From the NCBI GenBank assembly GCA_963821505.1, contig CAWGEH010000034.1, forward strand, positions 310,001-374,000: a stretch of 64,000 nucleotides of DNA. The letters run 5' to 3'. The notes under the pieces were generated by a model. The model was not told where the DNA came from. It saw only the letters and a list, made by a program, of their open reading frames with translations, and did not search any database. Below are positions 9,108 through 17,932 of this stretch, one piece after another (positions within the stretch are counted from its first letter, which is position 1; every line of letters starts with the position of its first letter). A program made the position numbers and the translations under genes. This stretch comes from VAZQ01 sp963821505 (GTDB lineage Bacteria > Pseudomonadota > Alphaproteobacteria > Rhizobiales > Xanthobacteraceae).

Positions 9108-9593
9108 ATGCATTTGGTCCGCCTGAGTGCGGCCGCGCTTGTCGCGATGTCGGCGGCGGCCTGCAGCGGCAATCCCGAGACTGGAACCGGGCCGAGGGAG
9201 AACACGGGCACGCTCGTCGGTGCCGTCGCGGGCGGCCTGATCGGATCGCAGTTCGGCGGCGGAACCGGAGAGCGCGTTGCCGCCGGCCTTGCCGGCGCGG
9301 CGATCGGCGGCCTGATCGGCAATCGCATCGGCGCCGGCATGGATGACGACGACAAGCGGCGCGCCTACGCGGCGCAGGTGCAGGCGCTCGAGAGCGGAAA
9401 ATCGGGTGCGGCGGTGGCATGGAAGAACCCGGATTCCGGCCGCTATGGATCGGTGGTGCCCGGTCCCGCCTATCAGTCGAACGGACTGCAATGCCGGCCA
9501 TACACCCACACCATCTATATCGACGGCAGGCCGCAGGTCGCGCGCGGCAATGCTTGCCGTAATCCGGACGGCACCTGGAGCGCGGTGGGCTGA
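9108..9593 (+). CDS. 17-kDa surface-antigen-like glycine-zipper lipoprotein
   Basis: This 161-residue protein has a lipoprotein signal ending in SAAAC (Cys19), so it should be lipidated and outer-membrane bound. Residues 36-75 hold paired glycine-zipper repeats (GAVAGGLIGSQFGGGTG and GAAIGGLIGNRIGAG), the Rick_17kDa_Anti/SlyB-like arrangement. The C-terminal half (about 80-161) is a small soluble domain with two cysteines. SlyB is a PhoPQ target in enterobacteria and this gene lies 230 nt after a PhoPQ-like pair, which makes co-regulation plausible but unproven. Confidence 0.8.
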   Translation: MHLVRLSAAALVAMSAAACSGNPETGTGPRENTGTLVGAVAGGLIGSQFGGGTGERVAAGLAGAAIGGLIGNRIGAGMDDDDKRRAYAAQVQALESGKSGAAVAWKNPDSGRYGSVVPGPAYQSNGLQCRPYTHTIYIDGRPQVARGNACRNPDGTWSAVG

Positions 9594-9685
9594 TCGGCGG
9601 ATCCGGATCGTCGTCCGGCAGGCAGCGTCGTCCGCCACCCAGAGATCGCGCAGAGGGCGGTCGCTCCCGCACCGACATCGCGGCT

Positions 9686-10882
9686 CTACGCCGCGAGCTG
9701 CGCCGCGGCGTGAAACTCCTCGAGCCGTGGCATGACCTCCTGCGCGAACAGCGTCAAGCTGTCGACGGTGTCCGCGTGGTCCATCGCGCCGGCCTGCGTC
9801 ATCATCAGGAAGTGGCCGAAGCCGCCCACCGCCCGGTAGAAGTCGACGACCTGGTCGTAGATCTGGTCCGGCGTTCCCGCGAACATCAGGCCGCCGGCGA
9901 TGGTGTCGGCGACGCTCCCCTGCGCCGCGCTGCCGAGCGGCCTGCCGTCCTTGGTCGCCATCAGATGCGCGGCGCCGCGCCATCCCACGCGCTGGAACAG
10001 CTTGGCCGCCTCGCTCGCCACCATGAAGCCGGGCGGGTTCTTGTAAGGCTCGGCGACGCGCGTATTGGTCTCGAGATAGCTTTTGACCAGCTCGGCGCGA
10101 CGCAACCCCTCCGCCTCGCTCTTCCCCACCGCGACAAAGCCCATATAGGAGAAGCGGTCGAGCGGCGTCGGCTGTGAGCGTCCGGCCTCCTTCCAGCCCT
10201 TGCGATATTCGTCGAACACGGTCTTGGCGCGGTAGCCGGTCATGACCGTGGCGATCACGTGGCCGCGCGCGCCGAGCGCGCGCGAGCTGCCGGGGCTGCT
10301 GGAGGTGCTCCAGACCGGCGGGTGCGGCTGCTGGTACGGCCGCGGCCAGATGTTGACGCTGCGGTACTGGAAGTGCTCGCCCTCCCACGAAAACGGCCCG
10401 TCATGCGTCGTCATCGCCTTGAGGATCAGGTCATGCGCCTCCCAGAAACGGTCCATGACGCGCACCGGCCGCGCATTCGCCGGCACGATCTCATAGGGCA
10501 CGCCCTTGATGAATCCCATTTCCAGCCGTCCGCGGGAGATCACGTCGATGATCGACATTTCTTCCGCTACGCGCAGCGGGTCATTGCGGTTCGCGATCGG
10601 CGTGCCGAGGCCAAGCAGCCGTGCGCGCTTGGTCTGGCGGGCCAGGATCGCAAGCGTCAGGTGCACGGAGGCGCTCATGCAGGTTGCCGTGGCGTGATGC
10701 TCGTTGACGATGATGTTGAGGCCGAGCTCGTCGGCCAGCATCCATTCGTCGAGGTAGCGGTTGTAGAGGCGAGCCGCGATTTCCGGATCGCAATGCCGGT
10801 TCGGCAGGCTCACGCGCAGCGATTCCGCGTCTTTGAACCACGCATCGGGATAGGATTGTTCGCTGAAGCTGTAGAATTTCAT
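9686..10882 (-). CDS. Luciferase-like (LLM) flavin-dependent monooxygenase
   Basis: A 398-residue TIM-barrel oxidoreductase of the bacterial luciferase family. It starts at an ATG at 10882 (MKFYSFSEQSYPDAW) behind AGGAAA. Family features include the EHHA segment near residue 55, GLGTPIANRNDPLRVAEE and the long insertion VNIWPRPYQQPHPPVW. Enzymes of this type use FMNH2 and oxygen to oxidise aromatic, sulphonate or terpenoid substrates. It is 28 nt downstream of an alpha/beta hydrolase, with a binding protein further upstream, so the three may form a small catabolic unit. The substrate is unknown. Confidence 0.85.
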   Translation of the reverse strand: MKFYSFSEQSYPDAWFKDAESLRVSLPNRHCDPEIAARLYNRYLDEWMLADELGLNIIVNEHHATATCMSASVHLTLAILARQTKRARLLGLGTPIANRNDPLRVAEEMSIIDVISRGRLEMGFIKGVPYEIVPANARPVRVMDRFWEAHDLILKAMTTHDGPFSWEGEHFQYRSVNIWPRPYQQPHPPVWSTSSSPGSSRALGARGHVIATVMTGYRAKTVFDEYRKGWKEAGRSQPTPLDRFSYMGFVAVGKSEAEGLRRAELVKSYLETNTRVAEPYKNPPGFMVASEAAKLFQRVGWRGAAHLMATKDGRPLGSAAQGSVADTIAGGLMFAGTPDQIYDQVVDFYRAVGGFGHFLMMTQAGAMDHADTVDSLTLFAQEVMPRLEEFHAAAQLAA

Positions 10883-10910
10883 TTTCCTGCTCTGCGCACG
10901 TGGATCCCGA

Positions 10911-11720
10911 TCAACGCGTGGCGCGCTCCGCGCGCGTGACGAAATCGACGATCTTCTGGGTGAACAATTCCGGACGCTCGAGATGCGGATAATGTCCCGC
11001 CTCCTCGATGACCTCGAATTGTGCGCCCGCAATGAGCTTGCCGTAGGCGCGGCCGTAATCGGGCGAGGTGATGCGGTCGCTCGCACCCCAGAGAACCAGC
11101 GTCGGCACCCGGATACGGTGCAGGCGGCCGGCGAGCTTGGGGTCGTACATGTAAGGCGACCAGGCGAACAGCGCCGTCGCCTCGCGATTGCGGAATATGA
11201 TGTGCGCCTCATCGTCCGAGATCGCCGCGTGGTCGATCGCCGCGATCTTGGGATCGTGATAGGCGAGCCGGTCGGCTTCGCTCTGCTTGATGGTGAAAAT
11301 GTCGGCGATGTCGCGCTGCTCGCGGTCCCCGAGCTTGATCCCGACCGCGTCGGCGAGCACGAGGTGCGAGATGCGCGCGGTCGACTTGACCGCGATCTCC
11401 GCCGCGATCCAACCGCCAAACGATATGCCGGCCAGGACCGTGTCGCGCAGATCGAGCGCGTCCATGACATCGAGATAGAAATAGGCGAGATCGTCGACCG
11501 TAGTCATGGCGCGGGGGAGCTCGCTGCGGCCGAAGCCGGGATGGGAGGGCGCGATCACCGTAAACGATCGCGCGAGCTGGTCGATCACCCCGTCCGTGGA
11601 CTTGATGCCGATCGCGGGATGCAGCAGCAGCAGCGGCCGGCCGTTTCCGCGCTTGACGAGCTCGATTCGCACTCCCGCCAGTTCGGTGAGGTGGTTTGCA
11701 GCTTCGAGGCGGTCGAGCAT
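10911..11720 (-). CDS. Alpha/beta hydrolase
   Basis: This 269-residue cytoplasmic hydrolase has a nucleophile elbow GISFGG (Ser near 115), an acid residue in GASDRIT and a catalytic His in EAGHYPHLE. The order and spacing fit the meta-cleavage-product hydrolase/lactonase group. I start at the ATG at 11720 (MLDRLEAANHL). The frame runs to 11837 but the extra 39 residues do not resemble the family. It probably acts with the neighbouring LLM monooxygenase, hydrolysing an ester or C-C bond made by oxygenation. Confidence 0.85.
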   Translation of the reverse strand: MLDRLEAANHLTELAGVRIELVKRGNGRPLLLLHPAIGIKSTDGVIDQLARSFTVIAPSHPGFGRSELPRAMTTVDDLAYFYLDVMDALDLRDTVLAGISFGGWIAAEIAVKSTARISHLVLADAVGIKLGDREQRDIADIFTIKQSEADRLAYHDPKIAAIDHAAISDDEAHIIFRNREATALFAWSPYMYDPKLAGRLHRIRVPTLVLWGASDRITSPDYGRAYGKLIAGAQFEVIEEAGHYPHLERPELFTQKIVDFVTRAERATR

Positions 11721-11991
11721 GGAGGAGCACCTAGTGTCCAAGTTCGGACGTTCGTATCCCTTTGCAGCACGCGCTCGTTTGGCGTTCCTACGAAGAATTC
11801 GGGGCAATGCCGGTAAGAACGTCAAATCCAAAGCCACACTAATTAGAGAGGGGGTGGTGCGTTTGGCAACGTCGGTGCATCAATCTCGCGACCCTCATCC
11901 CCAACCCCTTCCCACGAGTGGGAGCGGAGCGCACCGAGTACGCGGCATCGTTCTGCATCAATCTCATCGAAACATGCTCTCTAGCGCCAAC

Positions 11992-12969
11992 TCAGTTGGG
12001 CGTGATGCCGGCGGCCTTGACGAGTTCTCTATTCTGCTTGATCTGGTTGCGAAAGAAAGCATCGAACTCGGATGCCGTCATCTCGAACGGCTCGCCGCCC
12101 AGCGCGACCAGTTTTTCCTGCACGGCTTTGATTTGCAGGGCTTTGGTCGTTTCGCGATAGAGCTTGTCCTGGACGTCCTTGGGTGTCTTGGACGGTGCGA
12201 AGACTCCAATCCAGAAGGGGAAATCGGAGTCGGGATAGCCGGCCTGCGCGAGCGTCGGCAAATCCGGCAACGAGGAGATGCGCTTGTTGCTGCTCACGGC
12301 GAGTGGAAGGATCCGGCCGTCGCGGATGAGCGGCATCGACGGCAGCACCGGCGTGAAGAAGAAATCGACCCGTCCGGCCAGCAGTTCGGTCAATGCTTCC
12401 TGCACGCCGCGGAAGGGTATCTCCTGCACGTCGATCCGGGCGCTGAGACGGAACCGCTCGGCGTTGATGTGGGCCGCTCCGCCGTGCCCGACCGAGGCGT
12501 AGTTCAATGCGCCGGGCTTCGCCTTGGCAGCCGCCACGAGCTCGGCGGCGGTCTTGTATTTCTCGGGCGAGACCACCAACAGGAAGGGCGTATTGACCAG
12601 CGCCACCACCCCCGTGAAGTCACGCGCGGTATCGTACGGCAGCGTATTGTGCGTGGCGGGGAAGATCGTGAGCGAGGGCGAGTGGGAGAGCAGCGTATAG
12701 CCGTCGGGATCGGCCTTGGCGACCGCAGCGGGGGCCAGCGTTCCTCCCCCGCCGGCGCGGTTGTCGATGATGAAGGGTTGTCCCACTTGCTGCGAGACCT
12801 GGTCGAACACCGTGCGGCAGACGAGATCGATCGCGCTGCCGGCGGTGACCGGTACCGAAATGCGCACCGGCTTGCTCGGCCATTCCGGCATCGGGGTCTG
12901 CGCCGACGCGTCGCCATGAACCCCCAGGACCAGCAGCAACGAGCAAGCCGCGAAGAAGGCGCGCCACAT
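11992..12969 (-). CDS. Tripartite tricarboxylate transporter-type (Bug) periplasmic binding protein
   Basis: A 325-residue binding protein starting at 12969 with a signal peptide (MWRAFFAACSLLLVLG, cut near ASAQ). The mature start (WPSKPVRISVPVTAGSAIDLVCR) and the IIDNRAGGGG loop are diagnostic of the Bug/TctC family, which binds carboxylates for TctAB permeases. No TctA or TctB gene is nearby, so it is an orphan. It lies 271 nt upstream of the alpha/beta hydrolase on the same strand. Confidence 0.9.
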   Translation of the reverse strand: MWRAFFAACSLLLVLGVHGDASAQTPMPEWPSKPVRISVPVTAGSAIDLVCRTVFDQVSQQVGQPFIIDNRAGGGGTLAPAAVAKADPDGYTLLSHSPSLTIFPATHNTLPYDTARDFTGVVALVNTPFLLVVSPEKYKTAAELVAAAKAKPGALNYASVGHGGAAHINAERFRLSARIDVQEIPFRGVQEALTELLAGRVDFFFTPVLPSMPLIRDGRILPLAVSSNKRISSLPDLPTLAQAGYPDSDFPFWIGVFAPSKTPKDVQDKLYRETTKALQIKAVQEKLVALGGEPFEMTASEFDAFFRNQIKQNRELVKAAGITPN

Positions 12970-13447
12970 AGAAGTCCTCAATTCGAGGTTGTCTGTTCCA
13001 GAAATGGCCAAACCACAATGCGTTTTCGGAACGCCCGGCGCAAGTCGACCCCGGGGGATCGCAATTGCTGGAGTCATGACCGCGCAAGGGATGCATCCAC
13101 CGCGGGTCGTGGCGGCTCAAAGACTGCGAGGGGCGTGGCCAGGTGGGGGCAGGGTTGGCAGGGCGGGCCGGGGTCGAAAACACGCGCGATCCCGACGCGC
13201 CATCCGGCGCCGTGCCTGGCGCATCTGCGGTTATGGACGATCACGCGCCATCGCGCCGGCCCGCGTTACGGCAAATTTATGAGTTCCCGCTTCCCCTTGT
13301 CGCGGTTCTGCCGGTCGTTCTCCGTTGCCCGCGACCCGTCGCCCATGATGTAACGGCGCCGGGCGTGCCCGACCCGTGCGCCGCCCCGGATCGTGCGCCC
13401 CGCGTCACCGCTGGAATGTCGATTTCACAGGGGATGGATTTGATCCC
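12970..13447. promoter_or_regulatory. Divergent intergenic region, no gene recognised
   Basis: This stretch of 478 bases separates the leftward binding-protein gene from the rightward ccmI. Several short frames cross it but have biased, repetitive composition and no ribosome site. It must hold both promoters. I see no clear -35/-10 motif, terminator or conserved repeat. Confidence 0.4.
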
Positions 13448-14581
13448 ATGACGCTATGGTTCGGACTGGCGCTGATGACCGCCGCGGCCGTGTTGGCCGT
13501 GCTGTGGCCGCTCGCGCGCCGGGCGAACCGACTGCGCTCAGGGAGCGATGTCGCGGTCTACCGCGATCAGCTCGAGGAGATCGAGCGCGACCGCGCCGCA
13601 GGGTTGATCGAAGACAAAGAGGCGGCGGGCGCGCAGGTCGAGGTGTCGCGCCGGTTGATCGCCGCCGCCGACGCGCAACCGGCGCCGCCGAGCAGCGCGC
13701 CCTCGGCGAGGGGCCGACGCCGGGCGGTTGCGGTCATGGCGCTTATCGTGCTGCCGCTCGGCGCGGCGGGACTTTATCTTGCGCTCGGCTCGCCTTCGCT
13801 ACCGGATCAGCCGCTCGCGCCGCGTCTTGCCGCCGCCCGCTCCAGCCAGTCGATGGCCGGTTTGATTACGCAGGTGGAGAGCCATCTCGAACGTAATCCG
13901 GAGGACGGGCGAGGCTGGGAGGTGATCGCACCGATCTATTTGCGGCTCGGACGCTTCGACGATGCGGTGAAGGCGCGACGCCATGCGATTCGCCTCAACG
14001 GCGACTCGGCCGAGCGCGAAGCGGCGCTCGGCGAGGCATTGGTGTTTGCCGCCAACGGAGTCGTGACCGCAGACGCCAAGGCTGCATTCGAAAGAGCGGT
14101 CGCGCTCGACGCCAGCGACGTCCAGGCGCGCTACTTCCTCGGGCTTGCCGCCGAACAGGATGGCAACCGCGCGCAAGCGGCGGCGACGTGGCGCGCGCTG
14201 GTCGAGGCCGCTCCGCCCGATGCTCCCTGGGCCGAGTTCGTGCGAGGCGCGCTCGCCCGCGTCGAAGGCGCCGGCGCGCCCGAAGGCCCCGGCGGCGTCA
14301 GCGCCGGGCCGAGCGATGAACAAGTCGCGGCATCCTCGGAACTCAGCCCCGGGCAACGCAAGCTCATGATCCAGGGCATGGTGGAGCGGCTCTCCGAGCG
14401 GCTGCATCGCGACGGCTCCGATGCAGAGGGATGGCTGCGGCTCGTTCGCTCCTATATGGTGCTTGGCGAACCGGACAAGGCGCGTGCCGCGGTGGTCGAT
14501 GCGCGGCGTGCGCTTGCCGGCGATCCGATCAACCTGCACCGGCTCGACGACCTCGTCAGAGGACTGGGTCTTGACGGCTGA
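13448..14581 (+). CDS. ccmI: Cytochrome c maturation protein CcmI (CycH)
   Basis: A 377-residue membrane-anchored protein. The first membrane segment is at about 3-22, followed by a short cytoplasmic coiled part (YRDQLEEIERDRAAGLI, typical of CcmI). A second segment lies at about 98-115, and the rest is a periplasmic TPR domain that holds apocytochrome c for the haem ligation complex. The ATG at 13448 is used; the longer frame upstream is not CcmI-like. It heads the set ccmI-ccmE-ccmF-ccmH (cycHJKL in rhizobia). Confidence 0.92.
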   Translation: MTLWFGLALMTAAAVLAVLWPLARRANRLRSGSDVAVYRDQLEEIERDRAAGLIEDKEAAGAQVEVSRRLIAAADAQPAPPSSAPSARGRRRAVAVMALIVLPLGAAGLYLALGSPSLPDQPLAPRLAAARSSQSMAGLITQVESHLERNPEDGRGWEVIAPIYLRLGRFDDAVKARRHAIRLNGDSAEREAALGEALVFAANGVVTADAKAAFERAVALDASDVQARYFLGLAAEQDGNRAQAAATWRALVEAAPPDAPWAEFVRGALARVEGAGAPEGPGGVSAGPSDEQVAASSELSPGQRKLMIQGMVERLSERLHRDGSDAEGWLRLVRSYMVLGEPDKARAAVVDARRALAGDPINLHRLDDLVRGLGLDG

Positions 14582-14595
14582 CGCCCTAGCGCCCC

Positions 14596-14742
14596 GAACC
14601 CGAAGTTCGCGCACATCGCGCGGCAGGTTCAATCGCGAACTTCGGGTTCAAAAGGGGCACTAGAATCATAGAGTTGCTAGTGTCCCTTTGATTCCGAAGT
14701 TCGCATCAGAGGGTGCAGCGAGGGTTTGCGAACTTCGGAATC
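14596..14742. repeat. Paired REP/BIME-like inverted repeats between ccmI and ccmE
   Basis: Two perfect inverted repeats of the same kind sit back to back. Unit 1 arms are 14596-14611 (GAACCCGAAGTTCGCG) and 14634-14649. Unit 2 arms are 14690-14705 (GATTCCGAAGTTCGCA) and 14727-14742. They are joined by complementary inner arms AAGGGGCACTAG and CTAGTGTCCCTT around a 13-nt spacer, so the whole block can fold as a larger cruciform. All units share the core CGAAGTTCGC. It ends 20 nt before the ccmE start. Confidence 0.8.
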
Positions 14743-14762
14743 GGGACACTGTGAACCGCACG

Positions 14763-15239
14763 ATGACCCGCAAGCAGCGACGTCTCTCCTTGATCGGTGC
14801 CGCGCTCGGCGTGCTTGCGCTCGCGGTCGCGCTGGTGCTCGGGGCGCTCAAGGATTCGATCGTGTTCTTCAATTCGCCGACCGACGTGGTCGAGCGGCAC
14901 CTCAAGCCGGGAACGCGCATCCGCATCGGCGGCTTGGTGAAGGAAGGCAGCGTGCAGCGCGGCGAGAGCCTCGCCGTCCGTTTCGAAGTCACCGACGGCC
15001 GGAGTACCGTTCCGGTCGCCTACCAGGGCCTTTTGCCCGATCTTTTCCGCGAAGGACAGGGCGTCGTCGCCGAGGGCGCGCTCGATCCGGCGGGTACCTT
15101 CCGTGCCGATAGCGTCCTTGCCAAGCACGATGAGAATTACATGCCGAAGGAGGTCGCCGACAGCTTGAAGAAGCAGGGCCACTGGAAGGACGATTACCAA
15201 AAGAAGATGGGCGCCGTGCCGCAGGGGAGGGCGCAGTGA
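14763..15239 (+). CDS. ccmE: Cytochrome c maturation haem chaperone CcmE (CycJ)
   Basis: This 158-residue protein starts at MTRKQRR (14763) with one N-terminal membrane anchor at about 10-28. The periplasmic OB-fold follows, with FFNSPTDV and the covalent haem-binding histidine at residue 122 in LAKHDENYMP, the CcmE hallmark. It carries haem from CcmC to CcmF/CcmH. The frame continues upstream to 14688, but that part is the inverted-repeat block and not protein. Confidence 0.95.
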   Translation: MTRKQRRLSLIGAALGVLALAVALVLGALKDSIVFFNSPTDVVERHLKPGTRIRIGGLVKEGSVQRGESLAVRFEVTDGRSTVPVAYQGLLPDLFREGQGVVAEGALDPAGTFRADSVLAKHDENYMPKEVADSLKKQGHWKDDYQKKMGAVPQGRAQ

Positions 15240-15273
15240 TGATACCCGCGCGGCCGAGCAGAGGACCGCCGCT

Positions 15274-17259
15274 ATGATCGCGGAATTCGGCCACTACGCG
15301 CTCGTGCTCGCGCTCGCCCTGGCGCTCGTCCAGGCGAGCGTACCGATCGTCGGCGCGCGCAAGAATGATCCCGTGCTGATGGCCGTGGCCGGGCCGACCG
15401 CGGTCGCGCAATTCTGCTTTGTGGCGATCGCCTTCGGTGCGCTGACGATTTGCTACGTGCGGTCGGATTTTTCCGTCGTCAACGTGTTCGAGAACTCCCA
15501 TTCGGCGAAACCCCTCATCTACAAAATCAGCGGCGTGTGGGGGAACCACGAGGGCTCCATGCTGCTGTGGGTCCTCATTCTCAGCGTGTTCGGTGCGCTG
15601 GTCGCGCTGTTCAGCGGCAATCTGCCGGCGCGGCTTCGGGCCAACGTTCTCGCGGTGCAGTCCTGGATCGCGGTCGCATTCATTCTCTTCATCCTGGTCA
15701 CGTCGAATCCGTTCCTGCGCATCCCCCAGGCGCCGTTCGAGGGCCGCGACCTCAATCCCGTCCTGCAGGATCCCGGGCTCGCCATCCATCCGCCGCTGCT
15801 CTATCTCGGCTATGTCGGTCTCTCGATCTCGTTTTCGTTCGCCATCGCCGCGCTGATCGACGGGCGCATCGATGCTGCCTGGGCGCGCTGGGTACGGCCG
15901 TGGACCCTGCTCGCCTGGATGTTCCTGACGCTCGGCATCGCCATGGGCTCGTACTGGGCCTACTACACTCTCGGCTGGGGCGGCTGGTGGTTCTGGGATC
16001 CGGTGGAGAATGCGTCGTTCATGCCGTGGCTGGCCGCCACTGCGCTCCTTCACTCCGCGCTGGTGATGGAGAAGCGCAATGCGCTCAAGGTGTGGACCAT
16101 CCTGCTCGCGATCTTGGCCTTCTCGCTCTCGCTGATCGGCACCTTCCTCGTGCGCTCGGGCGTCCTCACGTCCGTGCACGCCTTCGCCACCGACCCGACG
16201 CGCGGCGTCTTCATCCTGGCGATCCTGGTGCTGTTCATCGGCGGCAGCCTCGCGCTGTTTGCGCTACGCGCACCGTTGCTCCGCCAAGGCGGCCTGTTCG
16301 CGCCCGTTTCGCGCGAAGGCGCGCTCGTGCTCAACAATCTCTTCCTGGTGAGCGCGTGCGCGACCGTGTTCGTCGGTACGCTCTATCCGCTCGCGCTCGA
16401 GGCGCTCACGGGCGAGAAAATCTCCGTCGGGGCGCCGTTCTTCAATGCCACCTTCGTCCCGCTGTTCGTCCCGCTTCTCATTGCGATGCCATTTGGGCCG
16501 CTGCTCGCCTGGAAGCGCGGGGATCTGCTCGGCGTCGCTCAGCGCCTCGTCGGCGCCGCGGGCATTGCCCTGATCACGGTCGCCGTGGTCTTCGCCATGG
16601 AGGGCGGCGGTGGGCCGATCCTGGTGCCGTTCGCGATCGGCCTTGCCCTCTATGTCATGGCGGGGGCGCTGACCGAGATCGTGGAACGCACGGGTCTGCT
16701 CAAGGTGCCGCTCGCCACCGCGTTCGCGCGCGGGCGGGGTTTGCCGCGCTCGGCCTGGGGCGCCACCTTTGCGCATTTCGGGCTCGGGATCACGCTCCTC
16801 GGAGTCATCTGCGAGACGCAGTGGAGCATGGAGCGCATCGCCGAGCTCAAGCCGGGGCAGTCGATCTCGATTCGTCGCTACGATCTCAAATTCGACGGCG
16901 TGACCACGCGCCAGGGCCCGAACTACCGCGAACTCGCCGCCCATTTCACCGTGCGGCGCCATGGCGAGCTCGTGGGCGTGATGGAGCCGGCCAAGCGCAG
17001 CTTTCCCTCGCGCGGCACTGCCACCAGCGAGACCGCGCTGATGACGCGCGGATTCTCCCAGCTCTACCTGGCGCTCGGCGACCCCAACCCGGACGGTTCG
17101 CTCGCGGTGCGACTCTACTACAAGCCGCTGGTGCTGCTGATTTGGCTCGGCGCCGTGGTCATGGTGATCGGCGGCGCGCTGTCGCTGTCGGATCGTCGCC
17201 TGCGCGTGGGCGCGCCCAAGCCGGCGCGGAGCAGGGCCACGCTCGCGCCAGCGGAATAG
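15274..17259 (+). CDS. ccmF: Cytochrome c haem lyase subunit CcmF (CycK)
   Basis: A 661-residue inner-membrane protein with about 15 hydrophobic segments. It has the tryptophan-rich haem-handling motif WGGWWFWDPVENASFMPW near residue 230 and a large periplasmic loop near the C-terminus, as in full-length CcmF. It takes haem from CcmE and attaches it to apocytochrome c with CcmH and CcmI. It sits 34 nt after ccmE and 20 nt before ccmH in one operon. Confidence 0.96.
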   Translation: MIAEFGHYALVLALALALVQASVPIVGARKNDPVLMAVAGPTAVAQFCFVAIAFGALTICYVRSDFSVVNVFENSHSAKPLIYKISGVWGNHEGSMLLWVLILSVFGALVALFSGNLPARLRANVLAVQSWIAVAFILFILVTSNPFLRIPQAPFEGRDLNPVLQDPGLAIHPPLLYLGYVGLSISFSFAIAALIDGRIDAAWARWVRPWTLLAWMFLTLGIAMGSYWAYYTLGWGGWWFWDPVENASFMPWLAATALLHSALVMEKRNALKVWTILLAILAFSLSLIGTFLVRSGVLTSVHAFATDPTRGVFILAILVLFIGGSLALFALRAPLLRQGGLFAPVSREGALVLNNLFLVSACATVFVGTLYPLALEALTGEKISVGAPFFNATFVPLFVPLLIAMPFGPLLAWKRGDLLGVAQRLVGAAGIALITVAVVFAMEGGGGPILVPFAIGLALYVMAGALTEIVERTGLLKVPLATAFARGRGLPRSAWGATFAHFGLGITLLGVICETQWSMERIAELKPGQSISIRRYDLKFDGVTTRQGPNYRELAAHFTVRRHGELVGVMEPAKRSFPSRGTATSETALMTRGFSQLYLALGDPNPDGSLAVRLYYKPLVLLIWLGAVVMVIGGALSLSDRRLRVGAPKPARSRATLAPAE

Positions 17260-17279
17260 ATCCAGCGGAATAGGTCCAC

Positions 17280-17762
17280 ATGCGGTGGCTCCGTCTCGTT
17301 CTCGTGGTGCTCGCGCTCGCGGCTTCGCCGCGCGCCATGGCCGTGCAGCCCGACGAGGTGCTTTCGGACGCCGCGCTGGAAACACGCGCCCGCGCGCTCT
17401 CGAAGGAGCTGCGCTGCATGGTCTGCCAGAACCAGTCGATCGACGATTCCGACGCGCCGCTCGCGCGCGACTTGCGCATCCTCGTCCGTGAGCGACTGCA
17501 GGCGGGCGACAGCGATCGGAAGGTGATCGATTTTCTGGTCGCGCGCTACGGCGAATTCGTGCTGCTCAAGCCGCGGTTTTCGGCGCACACCGCGCTGCTG
17601 TGGCTTGGTCCGGCAGCGATCTTGCTCATCGGAGCGTTCGGCCTGTTTGTGGTCGCGCGTCGCTACCGCGTCGGCGTGAATCCGGCGGCCGGAGAGCGGG
17701 CGGCGCTCACGCCCGCCGAGCAGGCGCGGCTGTCCGAAATTCTCCATGAGGGCGAGCCGTGA
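17280..17762 (+). CDS. ccmH: Cytochrome c maturation thiol protein CcmH (CycL)
   Basis: A 160-residue periplasm-facing protein with a signal peptide, the redox motif LRCMVCQNQS (CxxC near residue 43) and a C-terminal membrane anchor at about 103-122. This is the short CcmH form; the TPR part is the separate CcmI here. It reduces the CxxCH cysteines of apocytochrome c. CcmA, B, C, D and G are not in the window, as in rhizobia where they lie elsewhere. Confidence 0.94.
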   Translation: MRWLRLVLVVLALAASPRAMAVQPDEVLSDAALETRARALSKELRCMVCQNQSIDDSDAPLARDLRILVRERLQAGDSDRKVIDFLVARYGEFVLLKPRFSAHTALLWLGPAAILLIGAFGLFVVARRYRVGVNPAAGERAALTPAEQARLSEILHEGEP

Positions 17763-17932
17763 CCCCCCGCAGGATTTGTTTAAGCTTTTGACATTACACG
17801 ATATTGTGAAGTTCCCCCACCTTACCAAATTTTAATTTTCCCGACAGCGCCCGGTAATGAAGCGCGCCCCATCTTGCTCGGCAGTCGGCTGCCCCTCCGG
17901 GCCTCCTGCCGCACAAAGATGGAGTGACCGTT

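Noticed and set aside
11506..13353. A 615-codon plus-strand open frame
   Set aside because: It is antisense to the hydrolase and Bug binding protein, which both have clear motifs and signal peptides.
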